NCBI GenBank assembly: GCA_954871525.1
Contig: OX940868.1
Coordinates: forward strand, 11,398,056 to 11,462,055
DNA: 64,000 nt
Direction: 5' to 3'
Source: Parietaria judaica
Lineage: Eukaryota > Streptophyta > Magnoliopsida > Rosales > Urticaceae
Below the pieces are notes generated by a model. The model was given only the letters and a program-made list of their open reading frames with translations, searched no databases and was not told where the DNA came from. Each line of letters opens with the position of its first letter. Within the stretch, counting starts at the first letter, position 1. This document shows positions 1 to 11,930 of the stretch, one piece after another. The translations under genes and the position numbers were made by a program.

Positions 1-1495
1 AATAATAATTAATAAAATAAAAAATATCGGGTTCGGGATGCAAACACGGGCGGGACACCGAGCTCACACGGGCTGCCAAATGGGAGCCCCATTTAACCAG
101 GCAGAGGGCTCTGTTTTAACCGAGCCCTTGGGCCTCCAATGGCCCATAACAATTCTGGGCCGGGAGGACTAATCGGAAATCAGCTTAGGTCAACAATTGA
201 CCTGGGCCCCGACCCAGATCAGATTTGGTTCAGGTCTGTACCCAGATCCGGATTGACCCGGATCCGGGTCGGGTCTCCACTCGGGTCTTTACCATAGTCC
301 AACTCGGGTTACCTGACCCAGGGTCGAGGTCTAACCTGGACTCATTCCATTGTGGGCTGGGTTGACCCAGCCCACCCCGTGGGCATGGAACAGTTCAGGC
401 CCACCGGAGCCCTAACTCTAATTGTTAGGCTTTCAGGTAGGGTTTATGAAACCTTAGCTAGCGGCCTCGGGGTGCACGTTGTTTCCGAGTGCGCTGTGCG
501 CCGCCGTGGTCCGGCTGCCACCCAGCCCACCCCGTGGGCATGGAACAGTTCAGGCCCACCGGAGCCCTAACTCTAATTGTTAGGCTTTCAGGTAGGGTTT
601 ATGAAACCTTAGCTAGCGGCCTCGGGGTGCACGTTGTTTCCGAGTGCGCTGTGCGCCGCCGTGGTCCGGCGGCAGAGATTAGATCGCCGCCGCCTATCAC
701 GGTGGTGCTCCTGCATTGCTTAAAAAAAATTATTTTCTCGGTTTAAAAAAAATTAAAAAACGCACACACGGGTTTTTCCCAAACAAAATTAATTGTAATC
801 AATTTATCAAAACTCCCACTGAAAATCTAAATACACTAAAAATTCTAGAAAATTAATACGAATCTGAATATCCGATTTTTGTAAATCAATCAAAATGGCC
901 TGATACCACTTTTGGATCTTTCATTGAATTTTCTCGATCTCAGGATGCGAAATAACCGGAGAAGTTAACGAAACTAAAAAAATCTAGATTAAATATGATA
1001 ATCAAGATAGAGATTTGAATGTTACCAAAAATTGGTACTTTTACCAACATCACCAATTAATGTCGATTTTTGTGCTGTGGTGTACTCGGGATTCGGATCT
1101 TAGCTTCACAAGTGTATAGCCTCTAGCTCGTCCACCACGACGCCACAGGAACGTCTTTAAGACCGGAAATCCTCATCGAAAAGCTGCTAGGTTAATCTCG
1201 GGGATTGAGCGACGAACCGACGGGAGCACGGAAGGGAGGAATTCGGCCTCAGGGGTTCTGCTAGAGAGAGGTCAAATTCTTTTCTGCTCTATGTGTGTGG
1301 TCTGCGAATTTTTCTCCCTGTGTCATTTAAATAGCCCACAGCTTTTGGGCCCAATAACAGGGTTAAATCCCATTAGGTCATATAATAATTAATTAATTAC
1401 CGGGACTGCCATAAATTTAGTACCTTAATTGCGGTCGGGTCGGACCCGAAAAAGTCCAATAGACTCAAATCCCTGTTTCGGACATTTCCTACAAA
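1..1495 (-). mobile_element. Partial LTR retrotransposon at the left edge: 5' LTR, primer-binding site and leader
   Basis: A sequence complementary to the initiator-Met tRNA end (TGGTATCAGG on the minus strand) lies at 901-910. This is the usual primer-binding site of plant copia elements. To its right, about 913-1495 reads on the minus strand as an LTR beginning TGTAGGAAATG and ending GATCCA. The element therefore runs leftward and its body lies outside the window. The internal part seen here (1-900) is unusually GC-rich and has no minus-strand coding frame, so it is an untranslated leader or a non-autonomous element. It contains a 155-bp tandem duplication. The second LTR is not in the window, so the outer LTR end is a judgement from the TG/CA rule only. 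Confidence 0.5.
366..670. repeat. Two-copy tandem duplication, 150-bp unit with 5-bp spacer
   Basis: Positions 366-515 and 521-670 are the same 150 bases, apparently without a mismatch, separated by TGCCA. Period 155 bp. The unit is GC-rich and starts CCCAGCCCACCCCGTGGGCA. The near identity implies a recent event. Short plus-strand open frames across both copies are a product of the duplication and are not called as genes. Confidence 0.93.
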
Positions 1496-1688
1496 CTGTC
1501 TAATGAAATTTCTTAAATTTTTATGTATATATGCTAAATTATATTGAATATTAAGATGTATGTTTATGGGGATTTGATATATGTATGGATAACTATTTAC
1601 CGCGCTTTTTCTGGATTTGTTTCGTTATTCAATATTATTGATGTACGATATTTGACTTAATTAGTTTATATTTACATATGTAAAATCC

Positions 1689-1824
1689 ATGCAAGCCGCT
1701 TTTTTTTTTTTTTTTTTTTGAAGGCAGCTTTGCTGCGGTGGGGATTGAACCCACGACCTCCACTTTGGAGGTAGTGTGGAATTACCACTAGGCTATCCTA
1801 GCAACCACTATGCAAGCCGCTTTT
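1689..1824 (-). mobile_element. Short tRNA-derived SINE with poly(A) tail and 15-bp target-site duplication
   Basis: The 15-mer ATGCAAGCCGCTTTT occurs at 1689-1703 and again at 1810-1824. Between them, read on the minus strand, is a tRNA-like head with a pol III A-box-like segment (TAGCCTAGTGG), a B-box (GGGTTCAATCC) inside a perfect GTGGG/CCCAC stem, and then an A-tract of about 20. The body is only about 85 bp plus tail, so almost nothing follows the tRNA-related part. The acceptor stem pairs poorly and the anticodon region is not a clean seven-base loop, which argues against a working tRNA gene. SINE identity follows from the pol III boxes, A-tail and long target duplication together. Confidence 0.85.
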
Positions 1825-4800
1825 GAGCACCCAAACGGGCATTTTTTTTAGCCTTCTTGACACTTTGAACGACGCTTTGAATGACGTGGTAACAAATAGT
1901 CCCGGCGATTACGCCAACTTTTCGTCGCGGTGAACATAATTTCGACGACGTATTGGAAAATGTCGTCCAAATCGTCAAGTATAGATCATTATATTTTCCC
2001 CCTCTTTTTAGAAGGTGAAATCCAATATCTTTTATTAGTGCGGGCATAAGACTCTTAACTCTTTAAGTCTAAATACTTAGCGATATTATTGATAAATTAT
2101 TAGTGCTCTCGAAGATATCTATTAAAATTCCGATAGGGTAAGAACAAGCTGTCAAGTCTGATCACAGATGGATATAACACTAACTTTATAGAATTAACAT
2201 TTAGAAAGCTAAATGATTTTAAGCACCTGCCAACATTATTTAATATATTTTTATTAAATAATCACATGTAAGAAAAAGCGGTCTCCAATAAAATCTCATT
2301 CATAAAGCTACAGATATTCATAAAGCAGGCTTAATATTTTTATTTAAGGACACTTAATCTGTGAATATTTCTTACTAAAACTTAATATCTCATGTACATT
2401 GGGTTAATTACTTCAATTATGAACGTTGAGTGGTCTCTAATAGGTTAAGCACACATATATAATAATAATGATAATGTTTAGAAATTCAATTCTAAACCGC
2501 GTCGATCATACTTTGTTGAAACTTAAATTCCAAAAGCTTCGGTCTCACAAACCTCTAAGGTTTATTTTCGTTTAATTTTATAAAATAAAAATTAGAAATG
2601 TAATCTGGCTACGCCATTGTAAACAAACATAATAGTTGTAAATCGGTTTAGTTTGAGAATAGTTACGAGCCCTATTTTTTATACCGCTACTAAAAAAAGA
2701 CATTAAGTGCCCAATGAATTTGCTCGATAGTTGACTTTCAAACAATTTAAATTAAGGAATGTTAAATAGTATGAGTATATACACGATTGATGACAACATC
2801 CTAATTAATTTTAATTATATAGTATGATTATTTACACAATTGATGACAAATAACAAATCTGGACCAATCTATACTGATGTAAAGATGATTGCGAGCTGTA
2901 TATAGTCAACTGTTTAATTTATTTTGTTATAAAAAAATGAATCTCGTCGTTCTTAATTACTTGATTGCATTATGCTTTTGGTCTATTTACAGAATTGTCC
3001 ATCTGTTTTGGACCGAATAATTTCAAATAAAAATACTACATAAGAATAAGATACTAAAGCTCTTATTAATAATTGGTCAAATTTGTAAAATCCAAACTCT
3101 GAATTAATTGTCCAATCATAGTATTACTTACCCTACTGTACTCTAAATTAATTAAAGAGACCCTTAATTTTTGCACATAAAAAGATATCAATATGGGGTT
3201 TCACACAACATGTGAAGATTAGTTTTATTTAGAAAAAAAGATAATAAACTTTTTCCAACCAAACTTTATTGTACACTGTACACAAACAATATACCTTTAT
3301 TGTACAGTGTATATTAGTTCTTCGAAGTTATATATATATATATATTATATAATATGAAGTCAATTAGTGATAACATAAAGAATCTCAGGGATAGAATTGA
3401 TAATGTATAATTTAGATTTTAGAAGAAGAAAAAAAGGTATAAGTTAAACGTTTACTATGACAAGTCAACGTAGGAGTCAATAATGATAATTAAGGGTTGC
3501 ACGATGGGTCCCATACAAATACAAACATGCATGTAGGAAAGAGAAGACTACCCGTTAACGGTATTTTTCAATTGAATAAATATAATAATATTTTTGAATT
3601 CATATACAGTGGATTAGCTGAGCTGTGAATTGGTCATGAAAATATATTATAAACTATGTCCATGTAGACGTCTTTTTGAAAATGTATACAGTATATTACA
3701 TCCTTAGCCGGAAAGAAGTAATTAACAAAATTGGAAGCTAACATCCCCAGTGAGATGTGCAACCATATGTCTACACGTAGCCACACCTCCCTCGAGCCAT
3801 TTTGGCCCTTCAATTGGACTTGCCTTGCGCGCATAGAAGAGGAAGCATATGTTACACTCTTTAGCTAACAAGAAGGAATTCACAATTTAGTAAACCAACA
3901 TCCCCTACTCAGGCATGCGACATTCGCCCCTAAGGTGGAGCCTTCCCGCACCCGTGGCCAGCTCAACCATCTTTATGATTTTATATTTTCGTCGTTGAGG
4001 ACTCGAATATCGTTCTTGTATTTTCTCCCCTCGCTTTTGCGACTTTCGGAAATGTCTCTTACGTATACTCCCTCTTGCATTGCTTTATAATGTGATAGTG
4101 AAAACTCTTATGGAATAGGCCCCACGTTAACAAGCCAGACCACGTATAACTCTTGTATGTTATTTTTTTGCTTTTTTTTTTTTTTGTTGATGATGCGTAT
4201 GTTCCCCACGCTCTCAACAAGTTGACGTTTGACAAAAAAATTGGGTCAATATTATCTATAATAATACCTAAAAATTTCTTATAAGAAATAGTTGATTCCT
4301 ACTAAATAAATAAAATAAAAAACACTTACCGTATGGTCATATATATAAATATATATTAGGCAGTTTTTAAGGTAAATTGATTCTTATAATTCAAGCAAAA
4401 ATTAAGTAGGTTATACAATCCAAATAAGTTCTCGGTATCTATTCTTCAAATAGATTTGATTAACGAAGAGTCAATGCAATGAAATTGGACCAATAATGGT
4501 GTATCTTATTATTCAGTCTTTAGAGTTTCTATAAACAACTTTTATCTTTGTGAGTTTAATGTTAATGCCCCCACTTACTTAATTATTACGTACAACTTAT
4601 GGAATAACCTGTTTGACACCACTCAAATATATTTACTTGATCCCGATCGGCTCTTTAGTAAATCTCATTGAGGAATATAATAAGATAAAAAGTAAGAAAG
4701 AAGATAATAATATTGAAGAGGTCAGCTACAATTAAGGGACTTTTCTAACCGTTAAATGGCAGACGTGATGACCGAAAAAAGACAAAGACATCAATTTCTA

Positions 4801-5782
4801 GAACTGTTGTTTTTGCTAACTATCAATCATAGATTTTTTTAGCAATGTTTTATAAATTTATAACCTTAATTAACATATTTAATAGGTAAACATGCCTATA
4901 GATTGATTGTTGAGTAAATTTTTAAAAACTCAATTAGTTTATAGCAACTAGCAACTATCAAACTTGGTGCCTGCATGTAGTTTTTTTTTTTGGTAAAATA
5001 ATATTTATTTTACGTGATATTCGTTGGTATATTTGTCAGTTATCAATTTATTAGCATGATCAGTTAATAATTTATAAAAAATTATTAGTAAATAAAACCA
5101 TCGGATGATTTCCTAGCTAAAAAAAACATATATTATCTTCACAAAAGCACAAAACCTGTATTTTATTTTTTAGAATTTAATAAAACAATTGCCCAAGTGC
5201 TCTTGAATGATCTTATCTTACTTACGACTCTCTCTACCTGCCAAATTCAAGAAAAGTTAAATAAAAATTTACACACACACATATATATAAAATTAAAAGT
5301 AGTCCACCAAATCTAGTATTCCTTCTTTACAAGGTCAAAAGGAGACAAAAGATTGTGTAGCATTGGCAATTACTAATTTCAAAAAACCATTTTCAACATA
5401 TTAAATAGACAATCATTTTTAATTGATTTGGCTTTATGTTTTTTCCACAAGAATATGCTCAACTCAACTTCCCACTTATTATCCCGGTCTTGGTGGAAAG
5501 TTGAAGCATTTTGTAATAACCACTTAATTATTGGACACTAATCATTACATGTCGTTCAAGATGCATGTATGTAATTATTATTGCACATAACAATCATCAA
5601 GCTCAAGAGAAGACTGAGAATCTCATTTACCATATATATTAATATATGATGATGTTGCAATATTCATTAATAATAAGTCTCAACAAATATAATTAATAAC
5701 TATTAATGTTTTATGTTTGTTTTCTGATAATCATTTTAAATACCAAGTTGTTACTAATATGCCTCAAATATTCCCATATGTT

Positions 5783-5784
<2 letters not shown>
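1825..5784. other. AT-rich intergenic DNA, no gene recognised
   Basis: About 4 kb with no coding frame that resembles a protein family. It holds A/T runs, a short (TA)n at 3331-3345 and a local inverted repeat around 3268-3312 built on TGTACA/TGTACAGTGTA. A somewhat GC-richer patch at 3750-4110 was read in all frames without recognition. Confidence 0.6.

Positions 5785-5833
<49 letters not shown>
5785..5833. repeat. (TA)n microsatellite, about 24 repeats
   Basis: An uninterrupted TA dinucleotide run abutting the left end of the inverted-repeat element at 5834. Such elements often insert at TA-rich targets. Later slippage would hide the original target-site duplication. Confidence 0.97.
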
Positions 5834-5835
<2 letters not shown>

Positions 5836-6338
5836 GTTAATGGAAAAAGTACTCAAGTTGTTTGGAAATGGGCGATACAGAATTAATTTTAAAAAAATTA
5901 CAGCAAAAATATCGTAGCTCACCTTTTTGGGCGAATCGGTAGATCAATATTCACTTTTTTGTTTTGTTTTTACTATTTCCGTTAGTGATGACGTCAAAAA
6001 AAATCGCGAGGCTGTTGAGGATATAAATTAAGAATTCAAGAGAGAAAATGAGAAGAAAAAAAAAATTTACGTTGTTGATGTTCCAAGAATCGATATTTAC
6101 ATCCATGCATGTATATTTTAATGTTCGTGGGCTTCATCTTTTGAGATTATTTGTTTTATCAGTTGTTGACGTCATCATTAGCAGAAATAGTAAAAAAAAA
6201 AAACTAACGGAAAAGTCGATGATGTCTACCGATTCGGCAAAAAAGATAAATTCGAGTATTTTTGCCACAGTTTTTTCAAATTAATTTTATGCCGCCCTCA
6301 TTTTCAAACAACTTAGATATTTTTGTCACTAAAACCCC
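5834..6338. mobile_element. Foldback/MITE-like element with long terminal inverted repeats
   Basis: The left arm (5834 to about 6000) and right arm (about 6165 to 6338) are imperfect reverse complements, starting GGG and ending CCC. Shared segments in order are AAGTTGTTTG, AATTAATTTNAAAAAA, GCAAAAATA, CGAATCGGTAGA, ACTATTTC and GATGACGTCA. The centre is A-rich and non-coding. The short open frames across the right arm are by-products. A target duplication cannot be fixed because the left flank is a (TA)n run; the right flank begins TATATT. It resembles the 19929-20721 element in layout (GGGTTAAT ends, long arms), so it may be another Mutator-type non-autonomous element. Confidence 0.8.
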
Positions 6339-8051
6339 TATATTAAATGATCGAAGTTATAAGCAATTTAAAGGTAATCATGAACATAGTACCTATTTTA
6401 TGCACACATCAAAATTTATGTGGTTGTACTTTAATTCGCCTTAGCACTGGTTGTATTATATATGTTCCAGATAGTATGGCATATATAATCAATGGCAGAC
6501 AATTAGAACTAATTCCAATAGCCACGCTAAGAGAAAAATATCAGTGGTCATCATACAAATTTTTAGTACTTAATTATACAGATTCTTTTTGCCAACCAAA
6601 TTACATGTTATAATACTTGAAAGATGGTCTAGGTATAAAAAATTAAATAAAAAAATCATCAATTATTAATGACGTTGTCAAGGAAATCATACACTTTATT
6701 AGGATCACTAAAAAAAGAATATACAAAATTATTTCTTTATGAACTCACACCACAAGATTTTATTTTTAACTCCAAAAATTCTCTAATAAAGAGACTACAC
6801 TTTGGCTAAACAATGTGAACTACGTATTTCTCTTCATATAATTAAGAAGTTTCTAAAATATCTAAATATTTATTGCTTTTTAGAAGATTCATCAAATATC
6901 GAGATATTTATATAATTATAAATATTCTTAGTTACTTCTACGATTGATGAAAAACTTCTTGATAATGGGCTTTTGATCTTAATGATGAGCTTTTTATGAT
7001 AATCGATTTTTTGCGTTAATAATAATATTTTAACTATTAATGTTGCAACATCAACTTATCCATATAATTTGATCCATATGATACCTTTCATTATAAAGAT
7101 CCCAGAATTTTTCGAAAATGATCTCTAATTGTTTTATGAGGGAGAACTTATGTCTATAAATGTACTGGTGCTAATTTGTAATTAAATGCTAGAGTATTAA
7201 TGTTGAAAATATTAGCTAAAGGTTCAAGTCTGTAAAACAAGATTACAGCACAACAGGAACTAGGGGTAAAAATAAACCCAGAAACCGAGTACAAACAAAT
7301 CTGAAACCGTATCTGGATATAAACTCCGACCCGGTCTCACCCCTAAAATGAGGAACCATTGTTGTTTGTCTTTTAATGAGAAAATTGTCTCCACAATAGA
7401 CTATATCGACATCCCGAATAGATTTATTGCTATTGTGACAGCATGAACATCATCATTGTCTCGTTTTTAAAAAAATAGAAAATCTATTTCTTAGAATCAT
7501 AGACAATGCAACCTCAAGAAAATATTGGGAGTAATGTGTGCTTCATTGAAAATGAAAAGTGGCTTATAACGCCTTTACAAATCTGGAATGAATCAAAGAC
7601 CCACGTACTACGTGGCAACATAAAAGGAATAAAGAAACTGGTCCTAAAAAATAGTGTTTCTCTTAAGACTAGGACTTATTGACAAACGTGGGTAAAAAAA
7701 CACATTTAAATAATAATGTTTGACTAACACTACTGCTATATCAATTAAAATTCTTAATAATCATAAAATTCATTTTCAATTAAAATAATATATTTCATAT
7801 AAAATTCACAAAATACATTTATACTTTTAAAAGTAAATTATATAATTGATGTAAGTCTAACATTGGTCTCATTTTCATATGGAAGCAATTGCGGGTCTTC
7901 TCGTGCTAGTTGTTACGGTAGAGAACATTCGCAGAGATTATGAGAAATATTATAAACAGGCAGGGATTAATTCAACGTAAGAAAACAAAAGAAAGCGTTA
8001 TCTTTCTAAACTTGTGTGTCTTGAATCGGACATAGCCTCTTAAGACACTAC
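6339..8051. other. AT-rich intergenic DNA, no gene recognised
   Basis: Read in both directions without finding a protein-family signature, RNA gene or element end. Base composition is very AT-rich throughout. Confidence 0.55.
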
Positions 8052-8601
8052 TGTTAGGGAATAAGCACCACATCCCCTTTGAACCGAAGACGAAATAATA
8101 GCGAGAAATGATATAAAGTGACACTAGAGATTATAGTGGTTCGCCCCCAATGCGGGAGGTACGTCCACTTTCCGCTTGCAAATATGATCCACTAGAATCT
8201 CCAACGGAGTTGTTCGAATACACCCTCGACCTCACTCACTCTTGCCTTGTTTACAAGTGTTCCTCACTCAAGAACAAAACCCCTTGTTCTGCCCTTTCTT
8301 CTTGATGTCCCCACAGCAAGAACAACACACCCACAACCAGAAATTATGGCTAAAACAGAGAAGCTAGAACACTCACAACACAAGCTTTCTCTCTTGACTT
8401 TACACACAAAGCTCTCACCTTTTCTCTCTATCACAATGAGGAAGAAAACCACCGAGCTCTATTCTAGCCCTAAAAGCCAAAGCTTGTCCAAGAAGATAAC
8501 TTTCCCATCAAGAAAGTCTAAAAGCAACATAGAGGAAATAGCAAAACTATCTCTAAGCTAATCATGACTATCCCAATAAAATTAGGCTTCACATAGTAAC
8601 A
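8052..8601 (-). repeat. 3' LTR of the copia element
   Basis: Matches 12509-13061 along its length, with TGTTAGGGAATAAGC at one end and ACATAGTAACA at the other. It lies downstream of the RNase H remnant on the minus strand, so it is the 3' LTR. Short open frames inside it are not genes. Confidence 0.95.
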
Positions 8602-8615
8602 ATCTCCCACCTGAA
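8602..8615 (-). promoter_or_regulatory. Polypurine tract of the copia element
   Basis: On the minus strand the bases directly before the 3' LTR read CTTCAGGTGGGAGAT. This is a purine run of the kind that primes plus-strand DNA synthesis in LTR retrotransposons. Confidence 0.75.
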
Positions 8616-8710
8616 GACTAATTGCAATCACCCGTCTCCAAGCTTGCAAGCGGCGGCTCCGATCATCACTCGAGGAGCCCAACTGAAGTTGCACACAACT
8701 TCAGCTTCTC

Positions 8711-9154
8711 TTACGGCACGGCCTTTGTCAACATGTCCGTAGGATTCCCAGATCCCACGATCTTTTCAAGAACTAGCACCTCGTACTCCAAGGCCGATCT
8801 GAGGAAGTGGTACCGAAGTTGTATGTGCTTTGTCCGGGCATGATAAGCGGGGTTCTTCGCCAAATGAATGGCAATCTGGCTATCGCTATAGAGCACGTAT
8901 CTCTCTTGATTATGGTTCAGCTGTTGTAGAAAATACTGAAGCCAAATCATCTCCTTCGTAGCCTCCGTTATAGACACATACTCGGCTTCACAACTAGAAA
9001 GAGCAAGAATCTTTTGCAACCTTGAAAGCCAACTAATTGTCGTACCTCCGAATGTGTAAACATAACAGGAGGTGCTCTTTCTACTGTCGACGTCCGCGCC
9101 GTTGTCCGCATCGACGAACCCTTCAAGCCCCGAGCTTGACTTCCGAAAGCACAA
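8711..9154 (-). pseudogene. Copia RNase H domain remnant
   Basis: An open frame of 147 codons encoding most of a copia-type RNase H, the domain that removes RNA from the RNA-DNA hybrid during reverse transcription. Recognisable segments are a VDADNGADVDSRKSTSGY-like start (ADNGADVDSRKSTSCY here), ISWLSRLQKILALSSCEAEY in the middle (catalytic Glu and Asp region), then LYSDSQIAIHLAKNPAYHAR and TKHIQLRYHFLR near the end. These are family hallmarks. It follows the reverse transcriptase remnant at 9173-10355 but is shifted in frame from it, so the polyprotein is interrupted. The methionine at 9154 is only the first one in the frame and not a real start. Confidence 0.9.
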
Positions 9155-9172
9155 CGCTAAACTTGAGCCTCC

Positions 9173-10355
9173 TTAGAGGTACCTAAAAATCCACTTCACA
9201 GCTTCCCAATGTTGTTTTCCCGGATCACTCATAAATCGGCTAACAACTCCCAATGCATGTGCAATGTCGGGCCTCGTACATACCTTCGCGTACATAAGGC
9301 TCCCTCTCTTTCTCGGTCTTCGGTGAGTCATCTTTAGATAACCGAAAGTGGCTACCCAAAGGAGTTCCAACCGGCTTGGCATCTTCCATGTTGAACTTCT
9401 TGATGATATTTTTCACATACTCTTCTTGTGAAAGTTTCAACCCATCCTTGCTTCGGATAATCCTCATCCCGAGGATTTGCTTCACGGCACCGAGATCCTT
9501 CATCGCAAATTCCCTTGACAATCTTTTCTTCAACTTCTCAATTTCATGAAGATTTTCTCCCACTATGAGCATGTCATCGACGTAAAGGAGCAAAATCATG
9601 TAAGAGTCTTCAAATCTCTTAAAGTAGAGACAATGATCCGCCTCGCACTTCACGAACTCGGATTTCTTCATGAAAGAGTCAAACTTCTTGTACCATTGTC
9701 TCGGAGCTTATTTCAAGCCGTACAAACTCTTTTGGAGATTGTACACCATCTTCTCTTTTTCTTTGACCTCGAAGCCTTCCGGTTGTTTCTTGTAGATCTC
9801 TTCCTTTAAATCCCCGTGAAGAAACAATGTGTTCACATCCATTTGTTGAAGGTGTAGATATTTTTTCGCCACTAATCCAAGGACGGTTCGGATAGTTACC
9901 AACTTGACTACCGGAGAGAAAAACTCGGTGTAGTAAATGCCTTCCTTTTGTTGGAAGCCCTTCACGACCAACCGGGCTTTGTAGTGCTTACTCCCGTCTT
10001 GTTCTTCCTTTATCCGGTACACCCACTTGTTGTATAACGCCTTCTTTTTTGCCAGTAGCTCGGCTAATTCCCATGTTTTATTGCACAACAACGAGTCCAT
10101 CTCGACCTTCATTGCCAACTCCCACTTGCTCGATTCATCGACTTTCTTAGCTTCATCACAGCTCTCAGGTGCACCCTTGTGGGTTAGCAAAATATGGTTG
10201 AGCGACGGTGAGAACCTTTGCGTTGGCATTCTCACCCGTGAAGATCGGCGTAGCTCGGTGATCAGCGTTAGTTGACTTGACGGGGGTTCAACTTCTTCAT
10301 CTCCTTCTCCATCACTCTCATGCCGATGTTCTTCTTCGGCTGCTTGTTCTCCCAC
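9173..10355 (-). pseudogene. Copia reverse transcriptase remnant (frameshifted)
   Basis: Three overlapping minus-strand frames (9708-10355, 9240-9671, 9173-9382) together give the copia reverse transcriptase, which copies the element RNA into DNA. The first carries the pre-RT segment (ELRRSSRVRMPTQRFSPS) and then the fingers region (LYNKWVYRIKEEQDGSKHYKARLVVKGF, split in reading as KWVYRIKEEQDGSKHYKARL). The second carries the catalytic box LLLYVDDMLIVG with both aspartates intact, and DLGAVKQILGMRI after it. The third has the thumb segment CTRPDIAHALGVVSRFMS. A stop codon at the 9671/9708 junction and a frameshift near 9300 break the chain. The family assignment is secure; activity is excluded by the breaks. 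Confidence 0.93.
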
Positions 10356-10396
10356 TTCCGGGGCAGCCCTTTGCGATTTGTGTGCCGGAAATATAT

Positions 10397-11128
10397 TTAA
10401 ATCAACAACCAGTGATTTTCATTCTCCGTTATGCGGTGTTCTGGGACTTCTCGAAGCTTCTCTTTGTACAACACATGTTCATTGAATATGATGTCCCTAT
10501 TTTGGATGATCTTTCGGTTTTGGTCATCCCAAAAACAATAACCAAGCTCGGAATCACCATAGCCAATAACATAACACTTCTTAGACTTTGCATCAAGCTT
10601 ACTTCTAGAAGTGGCATCAATATGAACATAATACAAACAACCAAACACTTTCAAATGATAAAGGTTTACCTTCTTCCCTCTCCAAGCCTCTTCCGGAATT
10701 CGGATATTGAATAGAACGGATAGTCCTCGGTTGATCAAGTACGCCGATGTGTTAACCGCATCGACCCAAAACGTCTTCAGTAGCCCAGAATGTAACCTCA
10801 TGCTTCTTGCACGCTCATTTATGGTCCTGTTCATCCTCTCCGCTATCCCGTTTTGTTGAGGCGTTCCGAGGATGGTCTTCACCATCTTAATCCCATTTTG
10901 GGCACAATATATCTTGAAGTTTCAGTCAATGTACTCTCTGCCGTTATCGGATCTCAAACTCTTCAACTTCAAGCTTGTCTCATTCTCAACCAAAGCTTTC
11001 CACTTCTTGAAAACAGTAAACACATCGGACTTGTGTTTCATGAAGTAGACCCAAAGCTTTCTTGTTGAGTCATCGATGAACGTCACATAGTAGTGTGACC
11101 CTCCGAGGGAAGCAACCGGGGCCGGTCC
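10397..11128 (-). pseudogene. Copia integrase core remnant
   Basis: The minus strand encodes the integrase catalytic core, which joins element DNA to the host chromosome. From 11128 down, frames read [15 protein letters not shown], a [22 protein letters not shown] stretch and [13 protein letters not shown] residues, but stops and shifts interrupt them. The open frame 10397-10885 continues with the conserved GTPQQNGIAERMNRTI (catalytic Glu region), AYLINRGLSVLFNIRIPEEAW and the LKVFGCLYYVHI segment typical of copia. The chain then passes to reverse transcriptase at 10355 through a frameshift. Confidence 0.9.
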
Positions 11129-11419
11129 TTACACATCCGTGTGAACCAATTCTAACTTCTCGATCTTCAACTCTCTCCCTCCATTTGAGAAACTAACCTG
11201 CCGTTGTTTCCCAAGAACACAACTCTCGCAAAAATGATGGTCCACCGACTTGAGCTCGGAAATCTTTCCGTCTTTCACAAGAATTTTCATACCTTTCTCG
11301 CTCATGTGTTCGAGTTGATTGTGCCACAACTCGGACTTGTTGGCAACTAGCGCGGCCGAGTTCGAACAACTTGCCATCATGTAAAGTGTGCCGGTGTTAT
11401 GGCCGCGGGCAACGATCAA
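11129..11419 (-). pseudogene. Copia GAG-pre-integrase zinc-binding domain remnant
   Basis: The 96-codon frame contains LWHNQLEHMSEKGMKIL followed by DHHFCESCVLGKQRQVSF and ends LELVHTDV. This is the His/Cys zinc-binding domain that precedes the copia integrase core: the H-x3-H and C-x2-C pairs are present. It lies between the protease remnant and the integrase core, as in intact elements. It is separated from the upstream protease frame by a shift around 11400. Confidence 0.9.
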
Positions 11420-11499
11420 TGCACCATTTGCTACCTTCTTCGTCGAGTTGGCCCACCGAAATTAATTTGTGCTTCAATTTTGGCACATGTTGAACCTTC

Positions 11500-11871
11500 T
11501 TAATATTCCACGTGCGTCCGTTTGGCATCTTCAAGGTGATGTCCCTGATACCAACAATATCTAGCGGTATGCCGTTGGCCAAATAGACTTTCCCGAGGTT
11601 CCCCGCAATGTAGTTCTCCATTTTTCGCTTTGTTCGGAGCGGTGTGGAAAGAAACTCCCGAATCAAGCACCCAACTATCACCCTTATCCTCAACAACTCT
11701 ACTGACCGGGTTGTCAGTCGACAAGAATAACGCATCACCGACTTCTTCGGTAGCCGCATTTACAACGTTTTCTCTGTTGTCTTGTTTCTTCTTTGGAGCT
11801 CTAGAATATTTCCTCATTTGGCCCGTTTTACCATTTCTTGACTTCGACCTGCCTTGTTCCGGTTGTGGCAC
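11500..11871 (-). pseudogene. Copia gag C-terminus and protease remnant
   Basis: Two overlapping minus-strand frames (11500-11871 and 11397-11759) encode the linker and aspartic protease that would process the polyprotein. GDSWVLDSGVSFHTAP contains the catalytic DSG triad motif (about 11670-11700). The second frame continues with GRTWNIKKVQHVPKLKHKLI and SVGQLDEEG, the conserved end of the copia protease domain. The need for two frames shows a frameshift within the protease. Confidence 0.9.
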
Positions 11872-11930
11872 TTCTCGGTTCCTCTGCCTCTGTGTTCTAC
11901 GTGCAATGCAGAACTCGACGATGCTTCTCC

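Noticed and set aside
1731..1809. A nuclear tRNA gene on the minus strand
   Set aside because: Pol III boxes and the T-arm are good, but the acceptor stem mismatches, there is no clean anticodon loop, and the A-tail plus 15-bp target duplication mark a SINE.
5717..5917. Open frame with a long Ile-Tyr repeat
   Set aside because: It is a translation of the (TA)n microsatellite. The same applies to 41224-41454 and 49016-49216 in part.
8247..8561. 104-codon plus-strand frame
   Set aside because: It lies inside the copia 3' LTR and a related frame in the other LTR is broken; not a gene.
10277..10714. Plus-strand frame of 145 codons
   Set aside because: It is the shadow of the copia reverse transcriptase/integrase region on the opposite strand. 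The same holds for 9546-9809, 11630-11983 and 12193-12501.
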